Shown piece after piece: positions 38,554-50,384 of a stretch of DNA of 64,000 nucleotides. The stretch lies in assembly GCF_000263855.1 (NCBI RefSeq), contig NZ_AJWX01000029.1, positions 1-64,000 on the forward strand, read 5' to 3'. This stretch comes from Pseudomonas sp. M47T1. GTDB taxonomy: Bacteria > Pseudomonadota > Gammaproteobacteria > Pseudomonadales > Pseudomonadaceae. The position numbers were made by a program, and so were the translations under genes. The notes beneath the pieces are model-generated. The model ran no database searches, was not told where the DNA came from, and worked only from the letters and a program-made list of their open reading frames with translations. How positions within the stretch are numbered: position 1 is the stretch's first letter; every line of letters begins with the position of its first letter.

Positions 38554-39081
38554 ATGCAAAACACCAAGCACTTGCTATCCAGCCTCACACTCGTGGGACT
38601 GCTCGCACTCGCCGGTTGTTCATTCCCCGGGGTTTACAAAATCGACATCCAGCAGGGCAATGTCGTCACGCAGGACATGATAGACCAGTTGCGTCCGGGA
38701 ATGACCCGCCGGCAAGTACGGTTTATCATGGGCAACCCCCTGCTGGTCGATACGTTTCATGCCAATCGTTGGGATTACCTCTACAGTATCCAGCCAGGTG
38801 GCGGCGAACGCCAGCAGGAACGGATGAGCATTTTCTTTAATGAGAATGACCAGCTTGCCAGCCTGTCCGGCGACTTCATGCCGGGCGTCAGCAAGGACCA
38901 GTCCATTCTGGGTACCCCAGGCGCCGCCCCGGCCGCGCCTGTAGACAGCACCGCCAAGCCTGCCGCGCCAGAAGCGCCGGCCAAGCCCGGTTCCACCCTG
39001 GATCAGATCCAGCGCAGCGTCGATGACGTGAAAGTCATTCCGGTGCCAACGCCAACGCCTATCGAGGCAGCCCCTCAATAA
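38554..39081 (+). CDS. omlA: Outer-membrane lipoprotein OmlA / BamE
   Basis: A lipoprotein subunit of the BAM complex that inserts outer-membrane proteins. The 175-residue precursor has a lipobox LALAGC (Cys at residue 22). The BamE fold follows, with DMIDQLRPGMTRRQVRFIMG, NPLLVDTFHANRWDYLYS and the GGERQQERMSIFFNEND strand. The Pro/Ala-rich C-terminal tail (about 125-175) is low complexity. It is divergent from fur and ends at a strong terminator. Confidence 0.95.
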   Translation: MQNTKHLLSSLTLVGLLALAGCSFPGVYKIDIQQGNVVTQDMIDQLRPGMTRRQVRFIMGNPLLVDTFHANRWDYLYSIQPGGGERQQERMSIFFNENDQLASLSGDFMPGVSKDQSILGTPGAAPAAPVDSTAKPAAPEAPAKPGSTLDQIQRSVDDVKVIPVPTPTPIEAAPQ

Positions 39082-39092
39082 GCAGGCGTTAT

Positions 39093-39124
39093 AAAAAAGC
39101 CCGGCAACCGCCGGGCTTTTTTTT
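39093..39124. terminator. Bidirectional terminator between omlA and rnfH
   Basis: The stem AGCCCGGC/GCCGGGCT, with A and T runs on both sides, serves both convergent genes. Confidence 0.9.
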
Positions 39125-39425
39125 ATCTGGATTTTGCCGCCTTCGCTGCGCGCATACGTCGCACCTCTTTGGGGTCGGCGATCAACGGTCGATAAATTTC
39201 CACGCGGTCGCCCTCCTCCAGCACATGACCCGCAGGGTCAGCCACTGCCTTGCCGAAGATACCCATGGGGCAGGCCAGCACATTGGCCTCGGGAAACTGC
39301 GCGGCAATACCTGACCGCACAACGGCGTCATGCACCGAGCAGCCGTTGGGTACGCGCACGCTCAACAGGCACTGGCGGTCGACAGCCGCGTACACCACCT
39401 CTACGTCTATAAAGGCGTCAGCCAT
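39123..39425 (-). CDS. rnfH: RnfH family protein (UPF0125)
   Basis: A 100-residue ubiquitin-like (beta-grasp) protein of unknown exact role, paired with RatA in many proteobacteria. It is recognised by the IDVEVVYAAVDRQCLLSV start, the GIFGKAV motif and the EEGDRVEIYRPLIADPKE end. The start at 39425 overlaps the ratA stop by eight bases. The stop lies within the shared terminator T-run. Confidence 0.92.
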   Translation of the reverse strand: MADAFIDVEVVYAAVDRQCLLSVRVPNGCSVHDAVVRSGIAAQFPEANVLACPMGIFGKAVADPAGHVLEEGDRVEIYRPLIADPKEVRRMRAAKAAKSR

Positions 39426-39852
39426 ACAGCTGCTTGGCGCGCTGGCAGAAAGCGTCCACCAGGGTATTGGCCGCCTGGTTGAACAGCGGCCCCAGGGTGG
39501 CGCGCACGATGGACCCGGCGTAATCGAAGGACATGTCCAGGCTGATCTTGCAGGCCTTCTCGCCCAGCGGCTTGAATACCCAGAGGCCATGCAGTTGGCT
39601 GAACGGACCTTCTTCAAGGTTCATTTCAATGGTCTTGCCCGGCACCAGCACATTTTTCGTGACAAATTTCTGGGAGAGGCCGCCCTTGGCCACTTCCAGG
39701 CTGGCGCGCATCGAGGTGTCGCTGGCCTCCAGCACCGTGCTCGACGAACACCACGGCAGGAACTCGGGGTAGCTCGCCACATCGTTGACCAGGTCGTACA
39801 AGGCCTGTGCGGGGTAAGGCAACAGGGCCGAACGTTGGATATGCGTAGTCAT
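39418..39852 (-). CDS. ratA: RatA / CoQ10-binding (SRPBCC) family protein
   Basis: A 144-residue START-like protein. In E. coli RatA was reported to block 70S formation, and relatives (Coq10) bind ubiquinone. It carries the family start RSALLPYPAQALYDLVNDV, the YPEFLPWC motif, and the FDYAGSIVRATLGPLFNQAA helix. It overlaps rnfH by eight bases and is divergent from smpB. Which activity it has here cannot be told from the sequence. Confidence 0.93.
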   Translation of the reverse strand: MTTHIQRSALLPYPAQALYDLVNDVASYPEFLPWCSSSTVLEASDTSMRASLEVAKGGLSQKFVTKNVLVPGKTIEMNLEEGPFSQLHGLWVFKPLGEKACKISLDMSFDYAGSIVRATLGPLFNQAANTLVDAFCQRAKQLYG

Positions 39853-40005
39853 GAGTGCGTCATTTCCTCCGGTGCCTATCAGTCGACAGCAACTGGGCCC
39901 AGGTGATCAAAAAAGATCGCGCATTGTCCGGGATTCACCGCACAGGCTCAAGCACGTAGCTACACCGTAGCCGACAACGTCGCGACTGCCTATAATGCGC
40001 CCCCT

Positions 40006-40488
40006 ATGGCCAAACAAAAGAAACACCCCGAAGGGACTATCGCGCAGAACAAGAAGGCGCGACACGATTACTTCATCGAACACAAGTTCGAGGCCGGCCT
40101 GGTCCTGTCCGGTTGGGAAGTAAAAAGTCTGCGTGCCGGCAAGGCGCAGTTGATCGACAGCTACGTCCTGCTCAAGGATGGCGAAGCCTGGCTGCTGGGC
40201 AGCCATATCACGCCTTTGACAGCGGCCAGCACACACGTCATCGCTGACCCGGTTCGTACCCGTAAACTGCTGCTCAACAAGCGCGAGCTGGAAAAACTGT
40301 TCACCCTGGTGCAACAGAAAGGCTATGCGTGCGTGGCGCTGTCCATGTACTGGAAGCAGCACCTGATCAAGTGCGAAATTGCGCTGGGCAAGGGCAAGAA
40401 GGAATACGACAAGCGCCATACCGAGCGTGAACGTGATTCCGACCGCGAACTGCACCGCGCCGTGCGCACCAAGGGCAAGGACGAGTAG
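40006..40488 (+). CDS. smpB: SsrA-binding protein SmpB
   Basis: Binds tmRNA and guides it into stalled ribosomes for trans-translation. The 160-residue protein has the N-terminal NKKARHDYFIEHKFEAGL, the GWEVKSLRAGKAQL barrel segment, and a basic C-terminal tail (GKGKKEYDKRHTERERD) that enters the mRNA channel. Its partner ssrA lies about 9.4 kb downstream on the same strand, at the edge of the accessory region. Confidence 0.98.
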   Translation: MAKQKKHPEGTIAQNKKARHDYFIEHKFEAGLVLSGWEVKSLRAGKAQLIDSYVLLKDGEAWLLGSHITPLTAASTHVIADPVRTRKLLLNKRELEKLFTLVQQKGYACVALSMYWKQHLIKCEIALGKGKKEYDKRHTERERDSDRELHRAVRTKGKDE

Positions 40489-40521
40489 TCCCAACGCCTG
40501 CGAACCCCCATCGGCCACACT

Positions 40522-40610
40522 TGTGGGGGCGGGCTCTGCCCGCGAAAAGAACACCGCTCAGTGTCAGGCACACTGCGGCGTTCGCTTCGCGGGCAGAGCC
40601 CGCATCCACA
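40522..40610. repeat. REP-type paired palindrome
   Basis: GTGGGGGCGGGCTCTGCCCGC at the left (split in two arms) mirrors GCGGGCAGAGCCCGCATCCAC at the right, with TCAGTGTCAGGCACACTG between. It lies between the convergent smpB and lldR. Confidence 0.8.
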
Positions 40611-40624
40611 GGGGCCATGTAGGT

Positions 40625-41392
40625 TTACAGCCCTTTACGGCGCTCTGCCCTTGCCACACGCTGCACCTGCTGCCTGACTTCATCCAGCACTTCCTGCACA
40701 TACAGGATGTGACGGCTGGAGATCTCTCGGGCCTCTTCCGCTCGCCCTTCGATAATGGCCTGGTACAACTCGCGATGCTGGCTGATCAGCATGTCGCGGG
40801 TTTCCGTACGCTGCTTGTACATGCCGCCAATGTTGATCACCACGTTGCGCTTCAACAGGTCGAACAGCCCACGAATGGTGTGCAGTAACACCGCATTGTG
40901 GCTGGCCTCGGCAATGGCTAAATGGAAGTTGGCATCGGCCGCGCCCTCTTCGGCGCGGGTCACCTTGTCTTCCCGGGCGTAGCAGTCCAGCAGCGCCTCG
41001 AATGCCACCTTCAAGCGCTCACGGTCCAGCTCCGTGGCCCGCTGCGCTGCGTAGTAGGCACACGACGCCTCCAGGGTGTGACGAAACTCCAGCAGGTCGC
41101 GCTGGGACTCGGGGTTGCTTTCCAGCAACTGCATCAGCGGGTCGCTGAAGGTAGAACCCAGCGACTCCACTACATAGTTACCCCCACCCTGCCGGCTCAT
41201 CAGCATGCCCTTGGCCACCAGTTTCTGAATAGCCTCGCGCAGCGACGGCCGTGACACGCCAAACTGCTCCGCCAGCGCCCGCTCGGCAGGCAAGCGCTCG
41301 CCGGCACGCAGGGTGCCCTCCAGAATCATGCCTTCCAGCCGCTCGACGATATCGTCGGACAAACGCCGCTGCCGAACCTGATCAAACGCCAT
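40625..41392 (-). CDS. lldR: GntR-family (FadR subfamily) lactate-responsive regulator
   Basis: A 255-residue repressor likely to sense L-lactate and control the divergent lldP operon. It has an N-terminal winged helix (about 10-75: LEGMILEGTLRAGERLPAERAL, split by the FGVSRPSLREAIQKL helix) and an all-helical FCD sensor domain with the metal-type His and Asp positions (FHLAIAEASHN). The open frame extends far upstream, but the family start MAFDQVRQRRLSDD is at 41392. A perfect operator palindrome lies 99 bases upstream. Confidence 0.92.
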   Translation of the reverse strand: MAFDQVRQRRLSDDIVERLEGMILEGTLRAGERLPAERALAEQFGVSRPSLREAIQKLVAKGMLMSRQGGGNYVVESLGSTFSDPLMQLLESNPESQRDLLEFRHTLEASCAYYAAQRATELDRERLKVAFEALLDCYAREDKVTRAEEGAADANFHLAIAEASHNAVLLHTIRGLFDLLKRNVVINIGGMYKQRTETRDMLISQHRELYQAIIEGRAEEAREISSRHILYVQEVLDEVRQQVQRVARAERRKGL

Positions 41393-41490
41393 CCACCACC
41401 TCTTCCACTCATCGAACTGCGACCAAAGTTGCACGGTGACAAATTGACACACCACCAACAGGGGTTTTAACCTAGCACCGCTGCATTGTA

Positions 41491-41507
41491 AATTGGTATT
41501 ACCAATT
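41491..41507. promoter_or_regulatory. Probable LldR operator
   Basis: AATTGGTATTACCAATT is a perfect 8-bp inverted repeat around a central T. It has the TGGT...ACCA form bound by FadR-type GntR regulators, and it lies in the lldR-lldP divergent gap, 50 bases before the lldP start. Confidence 0.85.
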
Positions 41508-41557
41508 TGCCAACAGCCGCGAAGTGCCTGACCAACAACAATTAGGGGCCACCCCAC

Positions 41558-43252
41558 ATGCAAACCTGGCAACAACTCTACAGCCCGCTCGGCAGCCTTG
41601 GCCTGTCCGCGTTCGCGGCCGTTATCCCGATCGTCTTCTTCTTCCTCGCCTTGGCCGTGCTGCGCCTCAAAGGCCATGTGGCCGGCAGCATCACCCTGGT
41701 GCTGGCCATCCTGGTGGCGATCTTTGCTTTCCGCATGCCCCCCGACATGGCCCTGGCTGCGGCGGGGTATGGCTTCATCTACGGCCTGTGGCCCATCGCC
41801 TGGATCATCGTGGCAGCGGTGTTCCTGTACAAGCTGACGGTGAAAAGCGGCCAGTTCGAAATCATCCGCAGCTCGGTACTGTCCATCACCGACGACCAGC
41901 GCTTGCAGGTGCTGCTGATTGGTTTCTGTTTCGGTGCGTTCCTGGAAGGCGCCGCCGGTTTCGGCGCGCCCGTGGCCATCACCGCCGCACTGCTGGTGGG
42001 GCTGGGCTTCAACCCGCTGTACGCGGCCGGCCTGTGCCTGATCGCCAACACCGCGCCCGTGGCCTTCGGCGCCCTGGGCATCCCGATTATCGTGGCCGGC
42101 CAGGTCACCGGCATCGACGCCTTCAAGATCGGCGCCATGGCCGGCCGCCAACTGCCACTGCTGTCGGTGTTCGTGCCGTTCTGGCTGGTGTTCATGATGG
42201 ACGGCATGCGCGGCGTGCGCGAAACCTGGCCCGCCGCCCTGGTGGCCGGCGCCAGCTTTGCCATCACCCAGTATTTCACCTCCAACTTCATTGGCCCGGA
42301 ACTGCCCGACATCACCTCGGCGCTGGTCAGCCTGGTGGCCCTCACCCTGTTCCTGAAAGTCTGGCAGCCGCACCGCAGTGCCGGTGACCACATTGCCGGT
42401 ACTGCGCAAGGCGCGTCTGCAGTGGCCAGCGTCGGCGGCTTCGGCAAACCACGCACCCAGCTGGATTCGCCCTACAGCTTTGGCGAGATTTTCAAGGCGT
42501 GGTCACCGTTCCTGATCCTCACCGTGCTGGTCACGGTCTGGACCCTCAAGCCCTTCAAGGCGCTGTTCGCCGCCGGCGGTGCGATGTACGCCACGGTGTT
42601 CAACTTCGCCATCGCGCACCTGGACCAACTGGTGATCAAGGTCGCGCCGATTGCCGCTACCCCCACGCCCATCGCCGCCGTGTTCAAGCTCGACCCCATC
42701 GCCGCCACCGGCACCGCCATCTTCCTGGCCGCCGTGGTGTCGATGCTGGTCTTGAAGATCAAGCTCAGAATTGGTCTTACCACTTTTGTCGAAACCCTGT
42801 ATGAGCTGCGCTGGCCCATCCTGTCCATCGGCATGGTGCTGGCGTTCGCCTTCGTCACCAACTACTCGGGCATGTCTTCCACCATGGCTCTGGTGCTGGC
42901 GGCTACCGGCGCAGCGTTCCCATTCTTCTCGCCGTTCCTGGGCTGGCTGGGCGTTTTCCTCACCGGTTCCGACACCTCGTCCAACGCCCTGTTCAGCTCG
43001 CTGCAAGCCACCACCGCGCACCAGATCAACGTCAGCGACACGCTGCTGGTGGCCGCCAATACCAGCGGTGGCGTGACCGGCAAGATGATCTCGCCGCAGT
43101 CCATTGCCGTGGCCTGCGCCGCCACCGGCCTGGTGGGCAAAGAGTCCGACCTGTTCCGTTTTACGCTCAAGCACAGCCTGTTCTTCGCCACCATCGTCGG
43201 TCTGATCACCCTGGCCCAGGCGTACTGGTTCACCGGCATGTTGGTGCATTGA
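41558..43252 (+). CDS. lldP: L-lactate permease
   Basis: A 564-residue inner-membrane proton symporter for lactate and glycolate. It has about 12-14 hydrophobic helices and family motifs such as GAFLEGAAGFGAPVAIT (about residues 128-144), NTAPVAFGALGIP and the late GVFLTGSDTSSNALF. It is the first gene of the lactate operon; lldE follows after 93 bases. Confidence 0.96.
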   Translation: MQTWQQLYSPLGSLGLSAFAAVIPIVFFFLALAVLRLKGHVAGSITLVLAILVAIFAFRMPPDMALAAAGYGFIYGLWPIAWIIVAAVFLYKLTVKSGQFEIIRSSVLSITDDQRLQVLLIGFCFGAFLEGAAGFGAPVAITAALLVGLGFNPLYAAGLCLIANTAPVAFGALGIPIIVAGQVTGIDAFKIGAMAGRQLPLLSVFVPFWLVFMMDGMRGVRETWPAALVAGASFAITQYFTSNFIGPELPDITSALVSLVALTLFLKVWQPHRSAGDHIAGTAQGASAVASVGGFGKPRTQLDSPYSFGEIFKAWSPFLILTVLVTVWTLKPFKALFAAGGAMYATVFNFAIAHLDQLVIKVAPIAATPTPIAAVFKLDPIAATGTAIFLAAVVSMLVLKIKLRIGLTTFVETLYELRWPILSIGMVLAFAFVTNYSGMSSTMALVLAATGAAFPFFSPFLGWLGVFLTGSDTSSNALFSSLQATTAHQINVSDTLLVAANTSGGVTGKMISPQSIAVACAATGLVGKESDLFRFTLKHSLFFATIVGLITLAQAYWFTGMLVH

Positions 43253-43345
43253 TGCAACACGCCCGGCGCTGCCCGTGGTGGCGCCGGTACTGATAACCCC
43301 GGCCTTCGCGGCCGGATAACCGGGCCCACCCGGAGACCACGCCTG

Positions 43346-44170
43346 ATGAGCGAGCTTTTCTACAACGCCGTACCCAATGCCACCCGCGTGGCCCCGCCCA
43401 TTCCCAAGCCACGCAGCTACCCGGCCAGCAAACCCGCGCGGGTGTACCTGTTCGGCACTTGCGTGGTGGACTTGTTCTACCCCGACGCCGGCATGGACGC
43501 GATACGCCTGTTGGAACGCGAAGGCATCCGTGTGGACTTCCCCGAAGGCCAAAGCTGTTGCGGCCAACCCGCCTACACCAGTGGTTACACCGACCAGGCG
43601 CGGGACGTGGCGCGCGCACAGCTGCAACTGTTTGCCAACGAGCAACCGGTGGTGGTGCCCTCCGGCTCCTGCGCCGGCATGCTGCGCCAGCACTATGCCG
43701 ACCTGTTCAAGGACGAGCCCCAAACGCTCAAGCACGTGCAGTCCCTGGCTGAGCGAACCTATGAACTGGCCGAGTTCCTGCTGCACGTGTGCAAGGTGCA
43801 GCTCAAGGACAGCGGCCAGCCGGTGAAAGTCGCGTTGCACACCTCATGCTCCGCTCGCCGGGAAATGAACACCCACCTGCACGGCCGCGCCCTGCTGGCG
43901 CAACTGGCCAACGTCGAGCGCGTGGACCACAGCCACGAAAGCGAATGCTGCGGCTTTGGCGGCACCTTCAGCGTGCGCATGCCGGACATCTCCGGCGCCA
44001 TGGTTGCCGACAAAACCCGTAACCTGAAGGCGTCCGGTGCCCACCAGGTGCTGAGCGCCGACTGCGGCTGCCTGATGAACATCAACGGCGCCCTGGAAAA
44101 ACAACGCGAAGCCCTGCGCGGCCAGCACCTGGCCACGTTCCTGTGGCAACGCAGCGCAGGTGCCCAATGA
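43346..44170 (+). CDS. lldE: L-lactate oxidation subunit LldE (LutA type)
   Basis: A 274-residue cysteine-rich subunit of the three-part L-lactate dehydrogenase (LldEFG in Shewanella, LutABC in Bacillus). It has two CCG domains: the first with SCCGQPAYTSGY, the second with HTSCSARRE, ESECCGFGGTFSV and SADCGC. These probably bind an iron-sulfur cluster as in heterodisulfide reductase HdrB. The stop overlaps the lldF start by four bases. Confidence 0.93.
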   Translation: MSELFYNAVPNATRVAPPIPKPRSYPASKPARVYLFGTCVVDLFYPDAGMDAIRLLEREGIRVDFPEGQSCCGQPAYTSGYTDQARDVARAQLQLFANEQPVVVPSGSCAGMLRQHYADLFKDEPQTLKHVQSLAERTYELAEFLLHVCKVQLKDSGQPVKVALHTSCSARREMNTHLHGRALLAQLANVERVDHSHESECCGFGGTFSVRMPDISGAMVADKTRNLKASGAHQVLSADCGCLMNINGALEKQREALRGQHLATFLWQRSAGAQ

Positions 44171-45624
44171 ACTCCCAGGCCCGCATTCCTACCGTCGAAG
44201 TGGAAGAAGACTTCCGCACCCGCGCCCACAACGCCCTGGGCGACCCGCAACTGCGCAGCAATTTCCGCACCGCCATGGACTCGCTGATGACCAAGCGTGC
44301 CGTGGCCTTCGCCGACCCCGACGAGCGTGAGCAACTGCGTGCCCTGGGCAACGCCATTCGCGCCCGCGCCCTGTCGAAACTGCCCGACCTGCTGGAAACC
44401 CTGGAACGCAACCTCACCCGCAACGGCGTGCAGGTGCACTGGGCTGAAACCGTGGACGAAGCCAACGCCATCGTCCAGGGCATCATCGACAGCCATGGCG
44501 CCAAGCAGGTGATCAAGGGCAAGTCCATGGTCAGTGAAGAGATGGAGATGAACCATGCCCTCGAAGCACGCGGCATTGAGTGCCTGGAATCGGACATGGG
44601 CGAATACATCGTCCAGCTAGACCACGAAAAGCCCTCGCACATCATCATGCCAGCCATTCACAAAAACGCCGGCCAGGTGGCCTCGTTGTTCCACGACAAA
44701 CTGGGCGTGGAATACACCAAAGACGTCGACCAACTGATCCAGATAGGCCGCCGCGTGCTGCGCCAGAAGTTCTTCGAAGCCGACATCGGCGTGTCCGGGG
44801 TCAACTTCGCCGTGGCCGAAACCGGCACCCTGCTGCTGGTGGAAAACGAAGGCAACGGGCGCATGTCCACCACCGTGCCGCCCGTGCACATCGCCGTCAC
44901 CGGCATTGAAAAGGTGGTGGAGAACCTGCGCGACACCGTCCCCCTGCTGTCGCTGCTGACCCGTTCGGCGCTGGGCATTCCCATCACCACCTACGTCAAC
45001 ATGATCAGCGGCCCGCGCAAGGCCGACGAGCGCGACGGCCCCCAGCAAGTGCACCTGGTGCTGCTGGACAACGGTCGCAGCCAGGCCTTTGCCGACAGCG
45101 AACTGCGCCAGACCCTCAACTGCATCCGCTGCGGCGCCTGCATGAACCACTGCCCGGTGTACACCCGCGTCGGCGGCCACACCTACGGTGAGGTGTACCC
45201 CGGCCCCATCGGCAAAATCATCACCCCGCACATGGTGGGCCTGGCCAAGGTGCCCGACCACCCCAGCGCCTCGTCGTTGTGCGGCGCCTGCGGTGAAGTG
45301 TGCCCGGTGAAAATTCCAATCCCGGCCATCCTGCGTCGGCTGCGCGAAGAAAACGTCAAAGCCCCCGACAGCCCTCATCCAGTGATGCGCGGCCAGGGCA
45401 GCAAGTACTCGCGCAAGGAACGGTTCATCTGGAACGCCTGGGCGAAACTCAACAGCTCGCCCACCCTCTATAAGCTGTTCAGCTTCTTCGCCACCCGCCT
45501 GCGCAACCTTGCGCCCAACAACATCGGGCCCTGGACGCAAAACCACAGCGCACCGAAACCTGCCGCGCGATCGTTGCACGACCTGGCCCGCGAGCACCTG
45601 GCCAAACAGGGAGGCCGCCCATGA
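44167..45624 (+). CDS. lldF: L-lactate oxidation iron-sulfur subunit LldF (LutB type)
   Basis: A 485-residue subunit with an N-terminal LUD domain (about 60-300, including KGKSMVSEEMEMNHAL and GVNFAVAETGTLLLVENEGN). A ferredoxin-like pair of 4Fe-4S motifs follows, CIRCGACMNHCPVY and CGACGEVCPVKIPIP (near residues 320-390). It passes electrons from lactate towards the quinone pool. I chose the ATG at 44167, which overlaps the lldE stop; it also overlaps lldG by four bases. Confidence 0.94.
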   Translation: MNSQARIPTVEVEEDFRTRAHNALGDPQLRSNFRTAMDSLMTKRAVAFADPDEREQLRALGNAIRARALSKLPDLLETLERNLTRNGVQVHWAETVDEANAIVQGIIDSHGAKQVIKGKSMVSEEMEMNHALEARGIECLESDMGEYIVQLDHEKPSHIIMPAIHKNAGQVASLFHDKLGVEYTKDVDQLIQIGRRVLRQKFFEADIGVSGVNFAVAETGTLLLVENEGNGRMSTTVPPVHIAVTGIEKVVENLRDTVPLLSLLTRSALGIPITTYVNMISGPRKADERDGPQQVHLVLLDNGRSQAFADSELRQTLNCIRCGACMNHCPVYTRVGGHTYGEVYPGPIGKIITPHMVGLAKVPDHPSASSLCGACGEVCPVKIPIPAILRRLREENVKAPDSPHPVMRGQGSKYSRKERFIWNAWAKLNSSPTLYKLFSFFATRLRNLAPNNIGPWTQNHSAPKPAARSLHDLAREHLAKQGGRP

Positions 45625-46288
45625 GCGCCAAGCAGAACATCCTCGCCAAACTGCGCAACAGCCTGGAAGGCACCACGCCCATTGTGGATAACTTCGACGA
45701 GGCGCTGGTGACCGCGCCCTGGACTTATCCACAAGGCGAGCGCATTGCCCAGCTGCGCACACTGATGGAAGCGGTGCACACCGACATCCACCTCACCACC
45801 AATGCCAACTGGCCCGCGTTGCTTGCCCAGCTGCTGCGCGACCGGCAACTGCCCAACCTGCTGATAGCCCCGGCCACCGAGTACGGCCAACGTGTCACCC
45901 AGTACTGGCAAGCCCACGGCGACCTGCCCACACTCACGGCCTACGACCGCCCGGTAGAAGAATGGAAGGCTGCACTGTTCAACGACACCGCCGCCGGCCT
46001 GACCAGCACCCTGGGCGCCATCGCCGCCACCGGTAGCCTGATCCTGTGGCCCACCCGCGAAGAACCACGCCTCATGAGCCTGGTACCGCCGGTGCATTTC
46101 GCCCTGCTCAAGGCCAGCGAAATCCACGACAACTTCTATCAAGTGCAGCAGCAATTCAACTGGGCCGGCGGCATGCCCACCAATGCACTGCTAATCTCCG
46201 GCCCGTCGAAAACCGCTGACATCGAACAAGTACTGGCCTACGGCGCCCACGGGCCCAAAGACCTGGTGGTACTGATTCTGGAGGACCA

Positions 46289-46292
<4 letters not shown>
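45621..46292 (+). CDS. lldG: L-lactate oxidation subunit LldG (LutC type)
   Basis: A 223-residue LUD-domain protein, the third part of the LldEFG complex. It shows the LUD features TLGAIAATGSLILW, LMSLVPPVHFALL and the C-terminal LISGPSKTADIEQVLAYGAHGP. It is joined to lldF and dld by four-base overlaps, so the four genes are likely translated as a coupled set. Confidence 0.93.
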
Positions 46293-49090
<2,798 letters not shown>

Positions 49091-49099
<9 letters not shown>

Positions 49100-49222
49100 G
49101 CACTCTGCTTTCGGTTAGGGAGCCTTATTCACAATCCATCTGGGCACCCTGTTTTCGATGTAGGAACTCTGCCCACAATTTATCTGGGCACCCCGATTCC
49201 TATGTGGGAGCGGGCTCTGCCC
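49091..49222. repeat. Three imperfect 44-base tandem repeats overlapping the dld stop
   Basis: Units begin at 49091 (TCCATCTGAGCAC), 49135 (TCCATCTGGGCACC) and 49179 (TTTATCTGGGCACC), exactly 44 bases apart. The first unit contains the last codons of dld and the third merges into a REP element. The second half of each unit is REP-like (GTAGGAACTCTGCCCAC). Confidence 0.75.
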
Positions 49223-49283
49223 GCGAAGGGCACGCCGCGCATTACTTGACACACCGCCGCGCCTGCTTCGCGGCCACAGGCCA
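49203..49283. repeat. REP-type paired palindrome
   Basis: TGTGGGAGCGGGCTCTGCCC begins the element and GCCTGCTTCGCGGCCACAGG ends it; the middle is TTACTTGACACACCGC. With the tandem repeats it fills most of the 385-base gap after dld. The remainder to 49484 holds a hairpin at about 49,406-49,440 and the leader of the next gene. Confidence 0.7.
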
Positions 49284-49484
49284 CCTCGGTCCCTCGCCAA
49301 ACGCCGAAGTATTTTGTTGCAAATGAAAACGCTTTTTCACACTATCCCCGCGCAAATATTTCGAACCCCTTCACACGCCCAAAGTCCATCTTTCATGGCC
49401 TGTGAAAAAGGCTCAACTCCGCTCGGTGCCTGAGCCTTTCGTGGTCGGCGCTGCCGAGTCTTCCCCCTGCTGAGGAGACTTACC

Positions 49485-49766
49485 ATGAACCGTCTAACCC
49501 TGTCCGGCCTGTGCATGGCCGCCGCCCTGATGACCAGCCACGCCTTCGCCGCCGACGACCTGTGCGCCGCCAACCTGCAGAAAATCGACGACGCCGACAA
49601 AACCGCCGGCAGCGTCTCTGCGCAGATCATGGAGCAAAACAAGGAAGACATCGAAAAAGCCAAGGCCGCCCAGGCCAGCGGCGACAAGAAAACCTGCATC
49701 GCCCTGTCGGAGCGCGTGTGGCAGTCCATCGACAAAGCCACCAACAGCGACAGCAAAGGCCAGTAA
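49485..49766 (+). CDS. Small secreted protein of unknown function
   Basis: A 93-residue protein with a clear signal peptide (residues 1-22, cleaved after AFA). The mature part of about 70 residues is charged and helical, with two cysteines (CAANLQ and CIALSE) that could form a disulfide in the periplasm. I do not recognise the family. The ATG has GAGGAG ten bases upstream. It lies just before ssrA. Confidence 0.8.
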   Translation: MNRLTLSGLCMAAALMTSHAFAADDLCAANLQKIDDADKTAGSVSAQIMEQNKEDIEKAKAAQASGDKKTCIALSERVWQSIDKATNSDSKGQ

Positions 49767-49857
49767 CAGGCAAAGCATGACAGACGGTCGACTCACGGCG
49801 CGTTTTGCCGTACACTGATCGTCTGCCCGCTAACGCGGACAGGCAAGAGCAGAAAGC

Positions 49858-50249
49858 GGGGCCGATTAGGATTCGACGCCGGTAACGAAACTCTAGGTGC
49901 ATGCCGAGTGGGTAACAGAACTCGTAAATCCACTGTTGCAAACTTTATAATTGCCAATGATGACAATTACGGGGAATTCGCTCTCGCCGCGTAAGCGGTG
50001 TTAGCTTTCCCTTCTGGTAGCTTCGGCTCCAGCAATCGTTAGAGGATGTCTGTAAACTCGAAGCGATTGTCATATAGAACAGAATCGTCGCCTAGTACGT
50101 TGTGGACGAAGCGCCTAAAACTTACACAACTCGCCTGAAGCACCCTGCCCGTCGGGCGGCCGAGGGTTAACTCAATAGACACGGCTAAGCATGTAGAACC
50201 GACAGCAGAGTACTGGCGGACGGGGGTTCAAATCCCCCCGGCTCCACCA
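49858..50249 (+). ncRNA. ssrA: Transfer-messenger RNA (tmRNA)
   Basis: A 392-base tmRNA that rescues stalled ribosomes with SmpB. The 5' end GGGGCCGATTAGGATTCGAC pairs with the 3' end GGTTCAAATCC...CCGGCTCCACCA to form the alanine tRNA-like domain. The tag frame resumes at 49953 and encodes ANDDNYGEFALAA before TAA at 49992-49994. This is three residues longer than the classical ANDENYALAA tag, but keeps the LAA end recognised by ClpXP. The CCA is encoded. Confidence 0.97.
50225..50249 (+). other. Probable attachment site at the ssrA 3' end
   Basis: The T-arm to CCA segment of ssrA (GGTTCAAATCCCCCCGGCTC onward) is a classic integrase target. Everything right of it differs from the orderly backbone to its left. 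I found no second copy and no integrase in the window, so this is inferred from position. Confidence 0.4.
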
Positions 50250-50266
50250 AATAAGCTTTACAAATC

Positions 50267-50299
50267 AAGCACTTAGCGATTATCGCAAGTGCTTTTTTT
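50267..50299 (+). terminator. Terminator of ssrA
   Basis: The stem AGCACTT/AAGTGCT with a 12-base loop is followed by a run of T, 17 bases beyond the CCA end. Confidence 0.88.
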
Positions 50300-50384
50300 G
50301 TGCCCAATTGGGTTGTTTTGGCTCAGAAATGCCAGCTTTATGACAGCCTGGCAAGTGGAATAAAACCAACACGGTACGCGGCCT

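Noticed and set aside
40625..42409. A 594-codon frame extending lldR upstream through lldP
   Set aside because: The extra N-terminal part is antisense to lldP and crosses the divergent operator. The GntR family start is at 41,392.
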